A DNA stretch of 64,000 nucleotides from Polynucleobacter corsicus (GCF_018688255.1 NZ_CP061314.1:1240001-1304000), one strand, 5' to 3'; positions 32,935 through 41,827 are shown, counted from the stretch's first letter. Program-made: numbers and translations. Notes: a model not told the origin generated them from the letters alone.

Positions 32935-32946
32935 CTGAGTATATAT

Positions 32947-33831
32947 ATGACTGGTCTTACATTTGAACTTCTCTGCATGCAGCTACTTACAGGAATTGCC
33001 CTGGGTAGCATTTATGCACTTCTAGCTCTGGGCTTATGCCTTATTTTTGGCATGCTTAATGTAGTGAACTTTGCGCATGGCGCTTTCTTCATGGTTGGCG
33101 CATTTATGGGCGTCTATTTTTTAGGTGTCACTGGCAACTTTTGGTTTAGCTTAATCCTTACACCGCTTGCCACTGGGGTTCTTGGTTTGGTGACTGAGCG
33201 ATTCTTAGTGCGTCCCCTCTACGGTCGAGGTATTGACTACCCACTACTCCTCACCTTTGGATTATCTTACGTACTCATTGAGGCAATGCGCGTTACTTTT
33301 GGCATCGAAGGTTTGCCCTCCGTTACCCCTGATGGACTAAAAGGCACTCTCGATGTAGGTATTGGCTTCTTCCCCAAGTATCGCCTATTCCTGATTGCGG
33401 CTACCACTGTGATCATTTTTGCAGTCTGGTTTTTCATTCAAAAGACTCGCTACGGTCTCATCATCAAAGCAGGCGCTGCCGACCAAGAGATCGTTAAGGT
33501 ACTTGGCGTAGATATTGCTAAGGTGTGGCTAATGGTATTTGGACTGGGCTGTGCGATCGCTGGCCTCTCTGGAATCTTGGCCTCGCCTACTCGCTCCGTT
33601 AATCCAGAAATGGGTATTCCGATCTTGGCGGAGTCCTTTGTTGTGACAGTCGTTGGCGGGATGGGGTCACCGGTTGGCGCTGTTGTTGCAGGTCTATTGG
33701 TTGGCGTGGTTTACAGCATGGCCTCCCTATTTTTCCCTGACCTTGCAGAACTTTCAATCTTCGTGCTGATGGCAGTTGTACTCTTAATTCGCCCACAAGG
33801 TTTATTTGGTAAAGCGGGGGCGATGGGTTAA
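32947..33831 (+). CDS. Liv-type ABC permease, LivH-like
   Basis: A 294-residue inner-membrane permease with about eight helices. The segments GIALGSIYALLALGLCLIFGMLNVVNFAHGAFFMVGA and VVTVVGGMGSPVGAVVAGLLVG are diagnostic of LivH proteins. It forms the importer with the LivM, LivG and LivF-like proteins that follow. The stop is followed directly by a run of eight C (33832-33839). Confidence 0.94.
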   Translation: MTGLTFELLCMQLLTGIALGSIYALLALGLCLIFGMLNVVNFAHGAFFMVGAFMGVYFLGVTGNFWFSLILTPLATGVLGLVTERFLVRPLYGRGIDYPLLLTFGLSYVLIEAMRVTFGIEGLPSVTPDGLKGTLDVGIGFFPKYRLFLIAATTVIIFAVWFFIQKTRYGLIIKAGAADQEIVKVLGVDIAKVWLMVFGLGCAIAGLSGILASPTRSVNPEMGIPILAESFVVTVVGGMGSPVGAVVAGLLVGVVYSMASLFFPDLAELSIFVLMAVVLLIRPQGLFGKAGAMG

Positions 33832-33847
33832 CCCCCCCCGAATATTT

Positions 33848-34807
33848 ATGAAATCATTTTTCCAGTTCATCGCACGCCACCGCGTGCTAGCAAGCACCCT
33901 CTTCTTGATGATTTTTCCTTTCATCATGCCGTATGAAGCGCTTGCTATTAATATCCTGATCTTTGGCTTATTCGCCATGGGATTCAATCTCTTGTTCGGC
34001 TACATGGGACTTCTATCCTTCGGACATGCTGCCTTCCTGGGTATCGGCAGCTATCTCACTGGCATTGGGATCGTCCATTACGCCATGCCTTGGGGTGCAG
34101 CCATACTGGTAGGCGTTATTGGCGCGGCCATCGGCGGACTGATTATGGGCTTTCTAGCCATTCGCACTAGAGGCATTTACTTCTCTATGGTGACACTCGC
34201 ATTGGGTCAAATTGTGTTTTATTGCTTTTACAAAGCTGAGAGTTTGACTGGTGGGGAGAATGGCTTAAGGGGGGTGCGAGTTGACACCTTCAATATTTTT
34301 GGCTTCCCAGTCGATTTTCTGAACCCCTTAGTGAAGTACTACATCATTCTCTTTTTTGTAGTCATCGCAATGTGGCTCATTTCCCGAATCTTGAGCTCCC
34401 CTCTGGGCGCCGTAATGGAGGCGATTCGAGAGAATGAAAAACGTGCCGCAGCCTGTGGCTTTGATGTAGCGCGAACAAAACTATTGGTATTTGTGTTGTC
34501 AGCCGCAATCTGTGGCTTGGCAGGTTCGTTGCGCGCTCTACACCTTTCAATTGTTCCCATTGATTCGCTTCACTACCTCCAGTCTGGACAAGCAGTCATG
34601 ATGAGCATCTTGGGCGGCATGGGCACTTTCTTTGGACCATTTGTTGGCGCCGCTGTCATGCTCTATTTAGAAGATGTGGTTACCACCTTTACCAAGCATT
34701 GGATGGCTGTTATTGGTCTGGTATTTATGTTCTTCGTTTTGTTCTTCCCTAAAGGAATTTGGGGAAGCATCTTGAGCAAGCTAAACCTCAATCAGGATTC
34801 GAAATAA
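33848..34807 (+). CDS. Liv-type ABC permease, LivM-like
   Basis: A 319-residue permease with about nine helices. Diagnostic are NILIFGLFAMGFNLLFGYMGLLSFGHAAFLGIGSY, the EAIRENEKRAAACGFDVARTKL coupling loop and LGGMGTFFGPFVGAA. The start at 33848 (MKSFFQFIARHRVLAS) lies 16 bases after the LivH-like stop; the longer open frame from 33806 would overlap livH and add a non-homologous piece. Its stop shares one base with the next start (TAATG). Confidence 0.93.
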   Translation: MKSFFQFIARHRVLASTLFLMIFPFIMPYEALAINILIFGLFAMGFNLLFGYMGLLSFGHAAFLGIGSYLTGIGIVHYAMPWGAAILVGVIGAAIGGLIMGFLAIRTRGIYFSMVTLALGQIVFYCFYKAESLTGGENGLRGVRVDTFNIFGFPVDFLNPLVKYYIILFFVVIAMWLISRILSSPLGAVMEAIRENEKRAAACGFDVARTKLLVFVLSAAICGLAGSLRALHLSIVPIDSLHYLQSGQAVMMSILGGMGTFFGPFVGAAVMLYLEDVVTTFTKHWMAVIGLVFMFFVLFFPKGIWGSILSKLNLNQDSK

Positions 34808-35562
34808 TGAGTAGCTCAAATCAAACTCCAATTCTAGAAGCTCGTAATGTCAGCAAGAGCTTTGGGAAATTTAAAGCGCTGCAGAATGTCTCCACCACAT
34901 TTATGCCCGGCTCCTTGACAGCAATCATTGGACCCAATGGCGCAGGCAAAAGCACCTTCTTTAATGTGCTTAGTGGCGCCTTTCCGCCCTCTAGCGGCCA
35001 AATTTTATTTAACGGCAAAGATATTACTGGAATGCAGCAATATGAGTTTGCCCGCATCGGCATCTCTAAGAGCTTTCAGATTACCAACGTCTTCAAGCAA
35101 CTCACCGTTCATGAAAATGTGCGCGTTGCCGCCCAAATGGAAACGGCGCGTTATAACTTTTTACGTAATGCACAAAGTTATCCAGAGCCCATTGAGCTTG
35201 CAGACCAGCTTTTACGTCGCGTCAACTTAGAGCATCTCAGGAATAAAAAAACGGGTGATTTGGCTCATGGTCAACAACGCGCTTTAGAAATTGCGATGGC
35301 CCTCGCCTGTAATCCCAGCCTTCTTTTACTGGATGAGCCAACCGCAGGTATGTCTCCTGAGGAAACACTCGTCATGATGGATCTCATTCGCACACTGGCA
35401 AATGAAAGAACGGTAATTTTGGTTGAGCATAAGATGAAACTGATTATGGGTTTATGCAAACGCATCATTGTTCTGCATCATGGTGAGTTTTTAGCTGAAG
35501 GCACTCCAGAAGAAATTCAAAATAATGCAGAGGTACGACGTGTGTACCTAGGTCAAGGTTAA
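34807..35562 (+). CDS. Liv-type ABC ATPase, LivG-like
   Basis: A 251-residue ATPase: Walker A GPNGAGKSTFFNVLSG, signature AHGQQRALEIAMAL (LivG proteins often have this instead of LSGGQ), Walker B LLLLDEPTAGMSPEE and the His switch VEHKM. It starts within the stop of the LivM-like gene, so it is translationally coupled. It energises uptake together with the LivF-like ATPase. Confidence 0.94.
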   Translation: MSSSNQTPILEARNVSKSFGKFKALQNVSTTFMPGSLTAIIGPNGAGKSTFFNVLSGAFPPSSGQILFNGKDITGMQQYEFARIGISKSFQITNVFKQLTVHENVRVAAQMETARYNFLRNAQSYPEPIELADQLLRRVNLEHLRNKKTGDLAHGQQRALEIAMALACNPSLLLLDEPTAGMSPEETLVMMDLIRTLANERTVILVEHKMKLIMGLCKRIIVLHHGEFLAEGTPEEIQNNAEVRRVYLGQG

Positions 35563-35572
35563 AGGTTTATAT

Positions 35573-36277
35573 ATGTTGCGTGTAGAGAATTTAAATGCCT
35601 GGTACGACCGTAGCCATGTTCTGCAAGGCGTCTCCTTAGAAGTCAATAGCGGTGAAATCGTTACCTTAATGGGTCGTAATGGCGCCGGTAAGACCACTAC
35701 CCTGCGCTCCTTAATGGGCCTACTATCAAAGAGAGAAGGCAAAGCCTCTATTGATGGCACTTCTTTCTTGGATCTTGCAGCGCATGAACGCTACCACTTA
35801 GGCTTAGCCTATGTCCCAGAGGATAGACGTATTGTTCCAGGATTAACTGTCAAAGAAAACTTAGAGTTGGGTGTGATTGCTAAAAAAAGTCGCGGTGATA
35901 TGAGTGCTCTGGTTGATGAAATCGCAGAAACCTTCCCTCGCCTGAAGGAACGATTGCAACAGGATGGCACTTCAATGTCAGGTGGGGAGCAGCAGATGCT
36001 AGCGATTGCTCGCGCCATGATTGCTAAGCCAAAAGTGATCTTGCTAGACGAACCATCGGAAGGCATCATGCCGGTATTGGTTGAAGAAATGTTTGAACTG
36101 TTTGCCAAACTCAAGCAGCAAGGCTTAACTATTCTGCTTGTGGAGCAAAATGTTCAGCAAGCGCTCAAGATTTCTGATAGAGCTTACATACTGGATCAAG
36201 GTCAAATTGTTTTCCATGATACCGCTCAAAATCTGTTGAATAACGACGAGATTCAGCAAAAATACTGCGCAGTTTAG
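35573..36277 (+). CDS. Liv-type ABC ATPase, LivF-like
   Basis: A 234-residue ATPase: Walker A GRNGAGKTTTLRSLMG, signature SGGEQQMLAIARAM, Walker B VILLDEPSEGIMP and VEQNV switch. LivF features include AYVPEDRRIVPGLTVKENLELG. It is the last gene of the importer set, ten bases behind the LivG-like gene, and converges on the YqaA gene. Confidence 0.94.
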   Translation: MLRVENLNAWYDRSHVLQGVSLEVNSGEIVTLMGRNGAGKTTTLRSLMGLLSKREGKASIDGTSFLDLAAHERYHLGLAYVPEDRRIVPGLTVKENLELGVIAKKSRGDMSALVDEIAETFPRLKERLQQDGTSMSGGEQQMLAIARAMIAKPKVILLDEPSEGIMPVLVEEMFELFAKLKQQGLTILLVEQNVQQALKISDRAYILDQGQIVFHDTAQNLLNNDEIQQKYCAV

Positions 36278-36293
36278 TCCTTCAAAGTCTTGC

Positions 36294-36833
36294 CTAGATT
36301 AGGCCTAGCCAATGCCCTAATTGGTGCCAAACGCTGGTGGGCACCAAGGTTAATAACCAGGTCATCGTGAGATAGCGCAGTAACTTACCAATAAACATAT
36401 AAATTAAGCATGGGCCCCAAGCCAGCCTAAGCCAGCCTGCCGCTATGCACAAGGGGTCGCCAAAGCCAGGTAGCCAAGATAACAAGAGCATCTTTGGCCC
36501 CCGCTCTTCGAGCCAGCGTTGCACTCTGCCATTAGTGGGTCCTTTAAGGGATTCAAAACTATTACGGCCCATCAGTCCGAGCCACCAATCAAACATCCCC
36601 CCTAATGTATTGCCGATAGTGGCTACCATAATGGCGATCCAATATAGGTGGGGATTGACTGAAACGTACCCAAACAGTATGGGCTCTGAGCCAACGGGCA
36701 GTAAGGTTGCGGAGATAAAAGCACTGATAAATACCGCTGGTAAACCAATCGATGGCATCCCAAAGAAGTCAAAGAAATAACTGAACATTTGCTCCATTAA
36801 GCAAGAAATCCAGGTGGGCAGATAGTCAAGCAC
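36294..36833 (-). CDS. YqaA-family (DedA-like) membrane protein
   Basis: A 179-residue membrane protein of the SNARE-associated/DedA superfamily, YqaA branch. Marks are FISAFISATLLPVGSEPILFGYV, the ATIGNTLGGMFDWWLG helix and LLSWLPGFGDPLCIAAGWLRL with the conserved re-entrant Gly/Pro/Asp. Related proteins are lipid scramblases or help membrane homeostasis. Internal ATGs (for instance 36789) are possible starts. It interrupts the plus-strand catabolic genes and is probably unrelated to them. Confidence 0.85.
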   Translation of the reverse strand: MLDYLPTWISCLMEQMFSYFFDFFGMPSIGLPAVFISAFISATLLPVGSEPILFGYVSVNPHLYWIAIMVATIGNTLGGMFDWWLGLMGRNSFESLKGPTNGRVQRWLEERGPKMLLLSWLPGFGDPLCIAAGWLRLAWGPCLIYMFIGKLLRYLTMTWLLTLVPTSVWHQLGHWLGLI

Positions 36834-36941
36834 TGAATCATATGCCTAGTATGCCCCATCCTCGACCGCCCGCTATTCTGAAATCTTGCTTAAACTAGAG
36901 GCCTTGAACATTAATTACTCCATTAACTCACTCATTAATCT

Positions 36942-38111
36942 ATGAATCACCCTATCCCTAAGCCAGACCAATATCAAGACATGCGTGAAGCTTTGCGCGA
37001 CCTCTGTGGCAGCTTTGACTCTGCATACTGGCAAAAGGTTGATCATGAGCGTGACTATCCTGAGGCATTTGTAGATGCCATGGCTCAAGCGGGCTGGTTA
37101 GCAGCACTCATTCCTGAGGAATACGGTGGCTCTGGCTTAGGTCTAGCTGAGGCCTCAGTCATCATGGAAGAGATTAATTTCTCTGGTGGTAATGCCGGCT
37201 CTTGTCATGGTCAGATGTACAACATGGGTACCTTGCTGCGCCATGGCTCCGACCTGCAGAAGAAACTCTACCTTCCTAAAATTGCTACCGGTGAATTACG
37301 CCTCCAGAGTATGGCAGTGACTGAACCAACTACCGGTACCGATACCACCAAACTCAAAACTACTGCCGTCAAAAAAGGTGATAAGTACATTGTGAATGGT
37401 CAGAAGGTGTGGATCTCCCGCATTCAGCATTCTGATTTAATGATTCTGCTAGCGCGTACCACTCCCCTGGCAGAAGTGAAGAAAAAATCAGAAGGCATGT
37501 CGATCTTTATCGTCAACCTCAAAGACGCTATTGGTAATGGCATGGCAATTCAGCCGATTGCTAATATGGTTAATCATGAAACCAATGAAGTCTTCTTTGA
37601 TAACTTAGAGATCCCCGCTGAGAACCTCATTGGCGAAGAAGGTAAAGGCTTTAAGTACATCCTAGATGGCCTCAATGCCGAGCGCGTCCTGATTGCAGCC
37701 GAGTGTATTGGTGATGCTTATTGGTTTGTAGATAAATCACGTCGTTATGCCAATGACCGTGTGGTGTTTGATCGCCCTATTGGTAAGAACCAAGGTATTC
37801 AGTTTCCCATTGCCGATGCTTTTATTGAGACCGAGGCAGCCAACCTGATGCGCTTTAAAGCATGCGAACTGTTTGACAGCAATCAAGCTTGTGGCGCAGA
37901 GTCCAACATGGCAAAGTACTTGGCTGCAAAAGCTTCTTGGGAGGCGGCCAACGTTTGCCTACAAACGCATGGTGGTTTTGGTTTTGCCAATGAATATGAT
38001 GTCGAGCGTAAGTTCCGCGAGACTCGCCTTTACCAAGTTGCACCAATCTCCACGAACTTGATCTACTCCTACGTTGCAGAGCATATTTTGGGTCTACCCC
38101 GCTCCTTCTGA
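36942..38111 (+). CDS. Acyl-CoA dehydrogenase family protein
   Basis: A 389-residue FAD acyl-CoA dehydrogenase. Present are MAVTEPTTGTDTTKLKT (flavin loop), KYIVNGQKVWISR, RPIGKNQGIQFPIADA and QTHGGFGFANEYDVERKFRETRLYQVAPIS. The usual catalytic Glu of medium-chain enzymes (Y-Q-x-x-E-G-T) is absent, as the protein reads YQVAPIST. A Glu at the alternative position on helix G, E247 in GLNAERVL, is in place, as in isovaleryl-CoA dehydrogenase. The substrate is unknown; the CoA transferase 46 bases downstream would supply the thioester. Confidence 0.9.
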   Translation: MNHPIPKPDQYQDMREALRDLCGSFDSAYWQKVDHERDYPEAFVDAMAQAGWLAALIPEEYGGSGLGLAEASVIMEEINFSGGNAGSCHGQMYNMGTLLRHGSDLQKKLYLPKIATGELRLQSMAVTEPTTGTDTTKLKTTAVKKGDKYIVNGQKVWISRIQHSDLMILLARTTPLAEVKKKSEGMSIFIVNLKDAIGNGMAIQPIANMVNHETNEVFFDNLEIPAENLIGEEGKGFKYILDGLNAERVLIAAECIGDAYWFVDKSRRYANDRVVFDRPIGKNQGIQFPIADAFIETEAANLMRFKACELFDSNQACGAESNMAKYLAAKASWEAANVCLQTHGGFGFANEYDVERKFRETRLYQVAPISTNLIYSYVAEHILGLPRSF

Positions 38112-38157
38112 TGCAGAGGATCTTTTGATTGATTTAGTTTTTTAGATAAGTAATGAC

Positions 38158-39342
38158 ATGAGTATTCGTCCTTTGGATGGCATCACCGTGGTTTCCCTGG
38201 AGCATGCTATCGCGGCTCCTTTTTGCACGCGTCAATTAGCCGACTTAGGTGCGCGCGTGATCAAGGTAGAGAGACCTGGTGCCGGGGACTTTGCTCGCGC
38301 CTATGATGAGCGCGTCAATGGCATGTCCTCTCACTTCACTTGGGTCAACCGCTCCAAAGAAAGCTTGACCTTAGATCTCAAGCAAGAATCTGCGCTAGCA
38401 GCATTGAAGATGCTACTCAAAACAGCTGACGTTCTGGTACAAAACTTGGCACCTGGTGCGGCAGCACGGATGGGATTGACTGCAGAACTCTTGCAAAAAG
38501 ACAATCCGGGTTTGATTTTGTGCGACATCTCAGGTTACGGGAATAACGGCCCTTATCGCGACAAAAAGGCCTATGACCTATTGATTCAGAGTGAAGCTGG
38601 GTTCTTATCCGTTACCGGTACTCCAGAAACTCCTAGCAAAGCAGGTAACTCGATTGCCGATATTGCCGCAGGCATGTATGCCTATACCAACGTACTGGCA
38701 GCGCTGTTACAACGGGGCAAGACTGGCAAGGGATCTACGATTGATGTTTCAATGCTCGAGTCTTTAGGTGAATGGATGAGTTATCCGCTCTACTATGCCT
38801 ATGAGGGTGCGACACCTCCTCCTCGCAATGGCGCATCTCATGCCACGATCTATCCCTACGGGCCATTTAAGGCGGGTGATGGCGGAACCATCATGCTAGG
38901 CTTACAAAACGATCGTGAGTGGGTTTTATTTTGTGAGGTGGTACTTGAGAATCAAACCCTCGCTAAAGATGAGCGCTTTGATAAAAACTTTAAACGGAAT
39001 GAAAAGCGCGATGAATTACTTTCTATTATTGATGCGTGTTTTAGCAAACTGACTACCGAGCAGGTCATTGCAAAGCTAGATCAAGCCCAAATCGCCAATG
39101 CCCGACTCAATGATATGCAGGGCTTATGGAATCATGATCAACTTAAAGCACGCGAGCGCTGGGTACAAGTCGGATCACCCGTAGGCCCTATTCCAGCGAT
39201 GCTACCGCCTGGTAGCAATAACAGCTTCGCTTATCGCATGGATGATATTCCTGCTGTAGGTCAGCATACTGAAGCAATCTTATCTGAGTTTGGTATTACC
39301 GCAAATGAGATTAAGGTAATGCGTAGCCAAGGAGCGATTTAA
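38158..39342 (+). CDS. CaiB/BaiF-type (class III) CoA transferase
   Basis: A 394-residue class III CoA transferase (formyl-CoA transferase, CaiB type) that moves CoA between acids. Marks are LDGITVVSLEHAIAAPFCTRQLADLGARVIKVE at the start, LCDISGYGNNGPYRDKKAYDLLIQSEAG with the catalytic aspartate at D140, and the GNSIADIAAGMYAYTNVLAALLQR helix. It forms a two-gene unit with the acyl-CoA dehydrogenase. Its stop overlaps by four bases the end of the convergent cardiolipin synthase gene. Confidence 0.92.
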   Translation: MSIRPLDGITVVSLEHAIAAPFCTRQLADLGARVIKVERPGAGDFARAYDERVNGMSSHFTWVNRSKESLTLDLKQESALAALKMLLKTADVLVQNLAPGAAARMGLTAELLQKDNPGLILCDISGYGNNGPYRDKKAYDLLIQSEAGFLSVTGTPETPSKAGNSIADIAAGMYAYTNVLAALLQRGKTGKGSTIDVSMLESLGEWMSYPLYYAYEGATPPPRNGASHATIYPYGPFKAGDGGTIMLGLQNDREWVLFCEVVLENQTLAKDERFDKNFKRNEKRDELLSIIDACFSKLTTEQVIAKLDQAQIANARLNDMQGLWNHDQLKARERWVQVGSPVGPIPAMLPPGSNNSFAYRMDDIPAVGQHTEAILSEFGITANEIKVMRSQGAI

Positions 39343-40814
39343 AGCAAAGGTGAAGCTAGGTGTGCTGCGTTCTCTAGCAAAACACGCCAACGTGGTCGCT
39401 TAGCCCAACTCACTGGATCAACCAAATCAGATTGGGCCATGTAGGACTCAATCAGGGTTTCGAGTTTGGCGCAAAACGCATCGTTGTAGACAATTAAGCT
39501 GATCTCAAAATTGAGACGCAAGCTGCGTTGATCGAAATTCACGGAACCAAAAATTGCTACTTGCTTATCTATGAGCAAACTCTTGGTATGCAACAAGCCT
39601 CCATGAAATTCAGCGATATTGACGCCTGCACTCATTAGGTCAGCATAAAAGCTACGACTACTCCAAGCTACTAGCGCCGAATCATTCAATTTAGGAACAA
39701 TTAAAGTGACCTTTACACCACGGCCAGCTGCAGCCATCAGCGCCTGAATCAAGCCATCATCTGGCCCGAAGTAAGGCGTAGTAATGGTAAGCTCTTTGCG
39801 TGCATCCATGATGGCAGAGAGGAGTACCTGATACAAGATGTCGTCGCGATAAACCGGTCCCGAAGAAAACTCTTGGGCGAGTACCCGCCCCTCAATTGGA
39901 CTGGGAGTGGGTGCTACAGCTTTGAAGTGGTTTACTGTAGTGTTGTCAACACTCCAGTCAAAAGAGAATGTCAGCTCAAACTGAGATGCAACCGGGCCTT
40001 CAATTCTGACCATAGCATCTACCCATTCACCCACACCAGAGTCTTGCTTAAAAGTGCGCGGATCAACCATATTCATACTGCCAGTCCAAACAACAGTGCT
40101 ATCGATCACAAATATTTTGCGATGGAGCCTGAGATCTGCACGGCGGAATTGGAAGCGTCCAATTTGAATTGGTAATGCCTCAGTCACTTGAATACCGGCA
40201 TTTCTAAAACGATTGGGCCAAGTTGATTTAAACCAGTCTTTACTTCCCAAAGAATCCAGCAACACTTTACAGACCACACCGCGTTTAGCCGCTGCAATTA
40301 AGGCTTCGCCAACGCGATCCGCATCGCCACCCAATGCCCATATATAGAACTCTAAATTCAGTGATTTTTTTGCCTGATTAATTTCGCCAATGAAATGCTG
40401 CAAGATCTTAAGTGAGCTCGTAAATAACTCTATCTTGTTGCCAGCAATCACAGGGGATCCATTTTTGGATTCTGCTAATAAGCTAAGAGCCCTACCCTCG
40501 ATTGGTAGTTGTAGCTTATCAGCTTGATAGTGCTGACGCATGTCTTCCGTGATGGCCGCATATTCCTTATCCATTCGAATAATTTTTCTCGTGAGCTTGC
40601 GGCCTACAGGGCGTTCACCAATCAAGATGTAGAGACTGATACCTAGAATTGGAAACAAGACCACAATCAAAAACCATGCAATCGCAACACCGACTGGCCT
40701 TCTCACAGAAATCAATTTAAATCCAAACAGAATCACAATGACTGCATGAAGTATTGGCACCCAAATTAAAGAGAACCCAAAAATAGATCCTAATAAATAA
40801 TTTAATATGCTCAT
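39339..40814 (-). CDS. cls: Cardiolipin synthase (phospholipase D family)
   Basis: A 491-residue membrane enzyme that joins phosphatidyl groups to make cardiolipin. Two N-terminal helices (about 5-30 and 42-65) are followed by two HKD catalytic motifs: H231, K233, D238 in HRKIFVIDSTVVWTGSMN and H409, K411, D416 in HTKSLLIDKQVAIFGSVN. Length and layout are those of ClsA-type enzymes. Its start overlaps the stop of the EEP gene by four bases. It is the last gene of a three-gene minus-strand unit. Confidence 0.92.
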   Translation of the reverse strand: MSILNYLLGSIFGFSLIWVPILHAVIVILFGFKLISVRRPVGVAIAWFLIVVLFPILGISLYILIGERPVGRKLTRKIIRMDKEYAAITEDMRQHYQADKLQLPIEGRALSLLAESKNGSPVIAGNKIELFTSSLKILQHFIGEINQAKKSLNLEFYIWALGGDADRVGEALIAAAKRGVVCKVLLDSLGSKDWFKSTWPNRFRNAGIQVTEALPIQIGRFQFRRADLRLHRKIFVIDSTVVWTGSMNMVDPRTFKQDSGVGEWVDAMVRIEGPVASQFELTFSFDWSVDNTTVNHFKAVAPTPSPIEGRVLAQEFSSGPVYRDDILYQVLLSAIMDARKELTITTPYFGPDDGLIQALMAAAGRGVKVTLIVPKLNDSALVAWSSRSFYADLMSAGVNIAEFHGGLLHTKSLLIDKQVAIFGSVNFDQRSLRLNFEISLIVYNDAFCAKLETLIESYMAQSDLVDPVSWAKRPRWRVLLENAAHLASPLL

Positions 40815-41566
40815 ATGATTTCCAGTTCAGCAGTAATACCTAAGTGATCGGAGATCTTTAACCATTCATGCAAAACTGCTGCTGAATGAATCTTCAAGCC
40901 TCGTACATAAATTCGATCCATGGGAAGCATCGGCCTCATACTGGGAAAGGTCTTTGCAGGGGCACCAGTAAGCACCTCAAAAACCTCTTGAAAACCAGCA
41001 GCACGCATCGGGGCACTAACGCGATTACGCCAATCGTTAAAGTCGCCCGCCACAATGGCTGGACCACCCTCTGCAAGTGAATCAATGTAACGAATAATTT
41101 CATCCAATTGACGCTCTCGCCCTCTTTCAAATAAAGCCAGATGAACACAAAAACAATGGATTGGCGTTTCATTACCTTCTAGCTGAGTAATGCTATGAAG
41201 CAAGCCCCGCCTCTCGAACCGATAGGCCGAGATATCGTAGTTTTCACCTTTGTGTAATGGTCTCTTTGAAAGAATGGCGTTGCCATGATGGCCGTCTGGA
41301 TACTCAACATTTTTACCGTAGTGCCAATCATGCCAAAAGTCTTCGGATAAAAAATGGGTGAGCTCTGTTAGCGGCCAATGGCCAAATCTCCTGATCCGAC
41401 CCCGATGCTCTTGCTGAAGCTCTTGTAGAAATAGCAAGTCTGGATGATGGCTACGCATTTTTTGACGTAACTCATAGATGGTGGATTTTCTGTGCAATGG
41501 TGATAGTCCCTTGTGGACATTCATAGTCATGACACTAAAGCGACCGAATTGCACTGGTGTCATCAA
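40811..41566 (-). CDS. Endonuclease/exonuclease/phosphatase (EEP) family hydrolase
   Basis: A 251-residue EEP-fold metal hydrolase. Visible are MTMNVHKGLSP (Asn of the site), LFLQELQQE (metal Glu), HGNAILSKRPL, VHLALFERGRERQLDEI, VAGDFNDWRN and the final ISDHLGITAELE (catalytic Asp/His). Members cut DNA, inositol phosphates or sphingolipids. Placed directly before cardiolipin synthase with overlapping start and stop, a lipid-related phosphodiesterase is plausible but unproven. Confidence 0.88.
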   Translation of the reverse strand: MMTPVQFGRFSVMTMNVHKGLSPLHRKSTIYELRQKMRSHHPDLLFLQELQQEHRGRIRRFGHWPLTELTHFLSEDFWHDWHYGKNVEYPDGHHGNAILSKRPLHKGENYDISAYRFERRGLLHSITQLEGNETPIHCFCVHLALFERGRERQLDEIIRYIDSLAEGGPAIVAGDFNDWRNRVSAPMRAAGFQEVFEVLTGAPAKTFPSMRPMLPMDRIYVRGLKIHSAAVLHEWLKISDHLGITAELEII

Positions 41567-41808
41567 AACTGTCCTGCAGCGCGCTGTCGTCGCACCCGCG
41601 CCAGATAGATTTCACCCTCAACTAAATCTTGGCACTGCATGCACTTATTACAAATAGAGGCCTGCTCACGCAAGTCTTCAATCGAATCGATCGGATGCCC
41701 ATCGAGATATTCGCGAAGATCAACATCAAAGACCTCATTGCAGAGGCAAATGACTTCAGCCATGAGTTCAGAAAAGGGAAATTGTTTGCATTTATGCCAT
41801 TTTGCCAT
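41563..41808 (-). CDS. Small Cys-rich protein upstream of the EEP and cls genes
   Basis: An 81-residue protein with six cysteines: C7, a C-L-C pair at about 22-24, and CNKCMQC at about 53-59. The CxxCxxC block suggests a zinc or iron site. Its stop overlaps the EEP start (ATGA), so the three genes Cys-rich, EEP and cls form one coupled unit. It starts only 21 bases from the divergent transporter permease gene. I do not recognise the family. Confidence 0.65.
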   Translation of the reverse strand: MAKWHKCKQFPFSELMAEVICLCNEVFDVDLREYLDGHPIDSIEDLREQASICNKCMQCQDLVEGEIYLARVRRQRAAGQF

Positions 41809-41814
41809 CGCCCT

Positions 41815-41827
41815 GCTAGAATCTAGC
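41815..41827. promoter_or_regulatory. Perfect palindrome in the divergent gap
   Basis: GCTAGA-A-TCTAGC fills most of the 21-base gap between the Cys-rich gene and the permease gene. It is a possible shared operator. It also sits where the permease ribosome site should be, and no good Shine-Dalgarno is visible there. Confidence 0.4.

Noticed and set aside
33832..33839. Run of eight C as a frameshift or phase-variation site
   Set aside because: It lies after the livH stop and before the livM ATG, so slippage would not alter either protein. The longer livM frame through it has no homology support.
36286..36304. Terminator between livF and yqaA (GCCTA-GAT-TAGGC)
   Set aside because: Only a 5-bp stem without a T-run, and it overlaps the yqaA stop.
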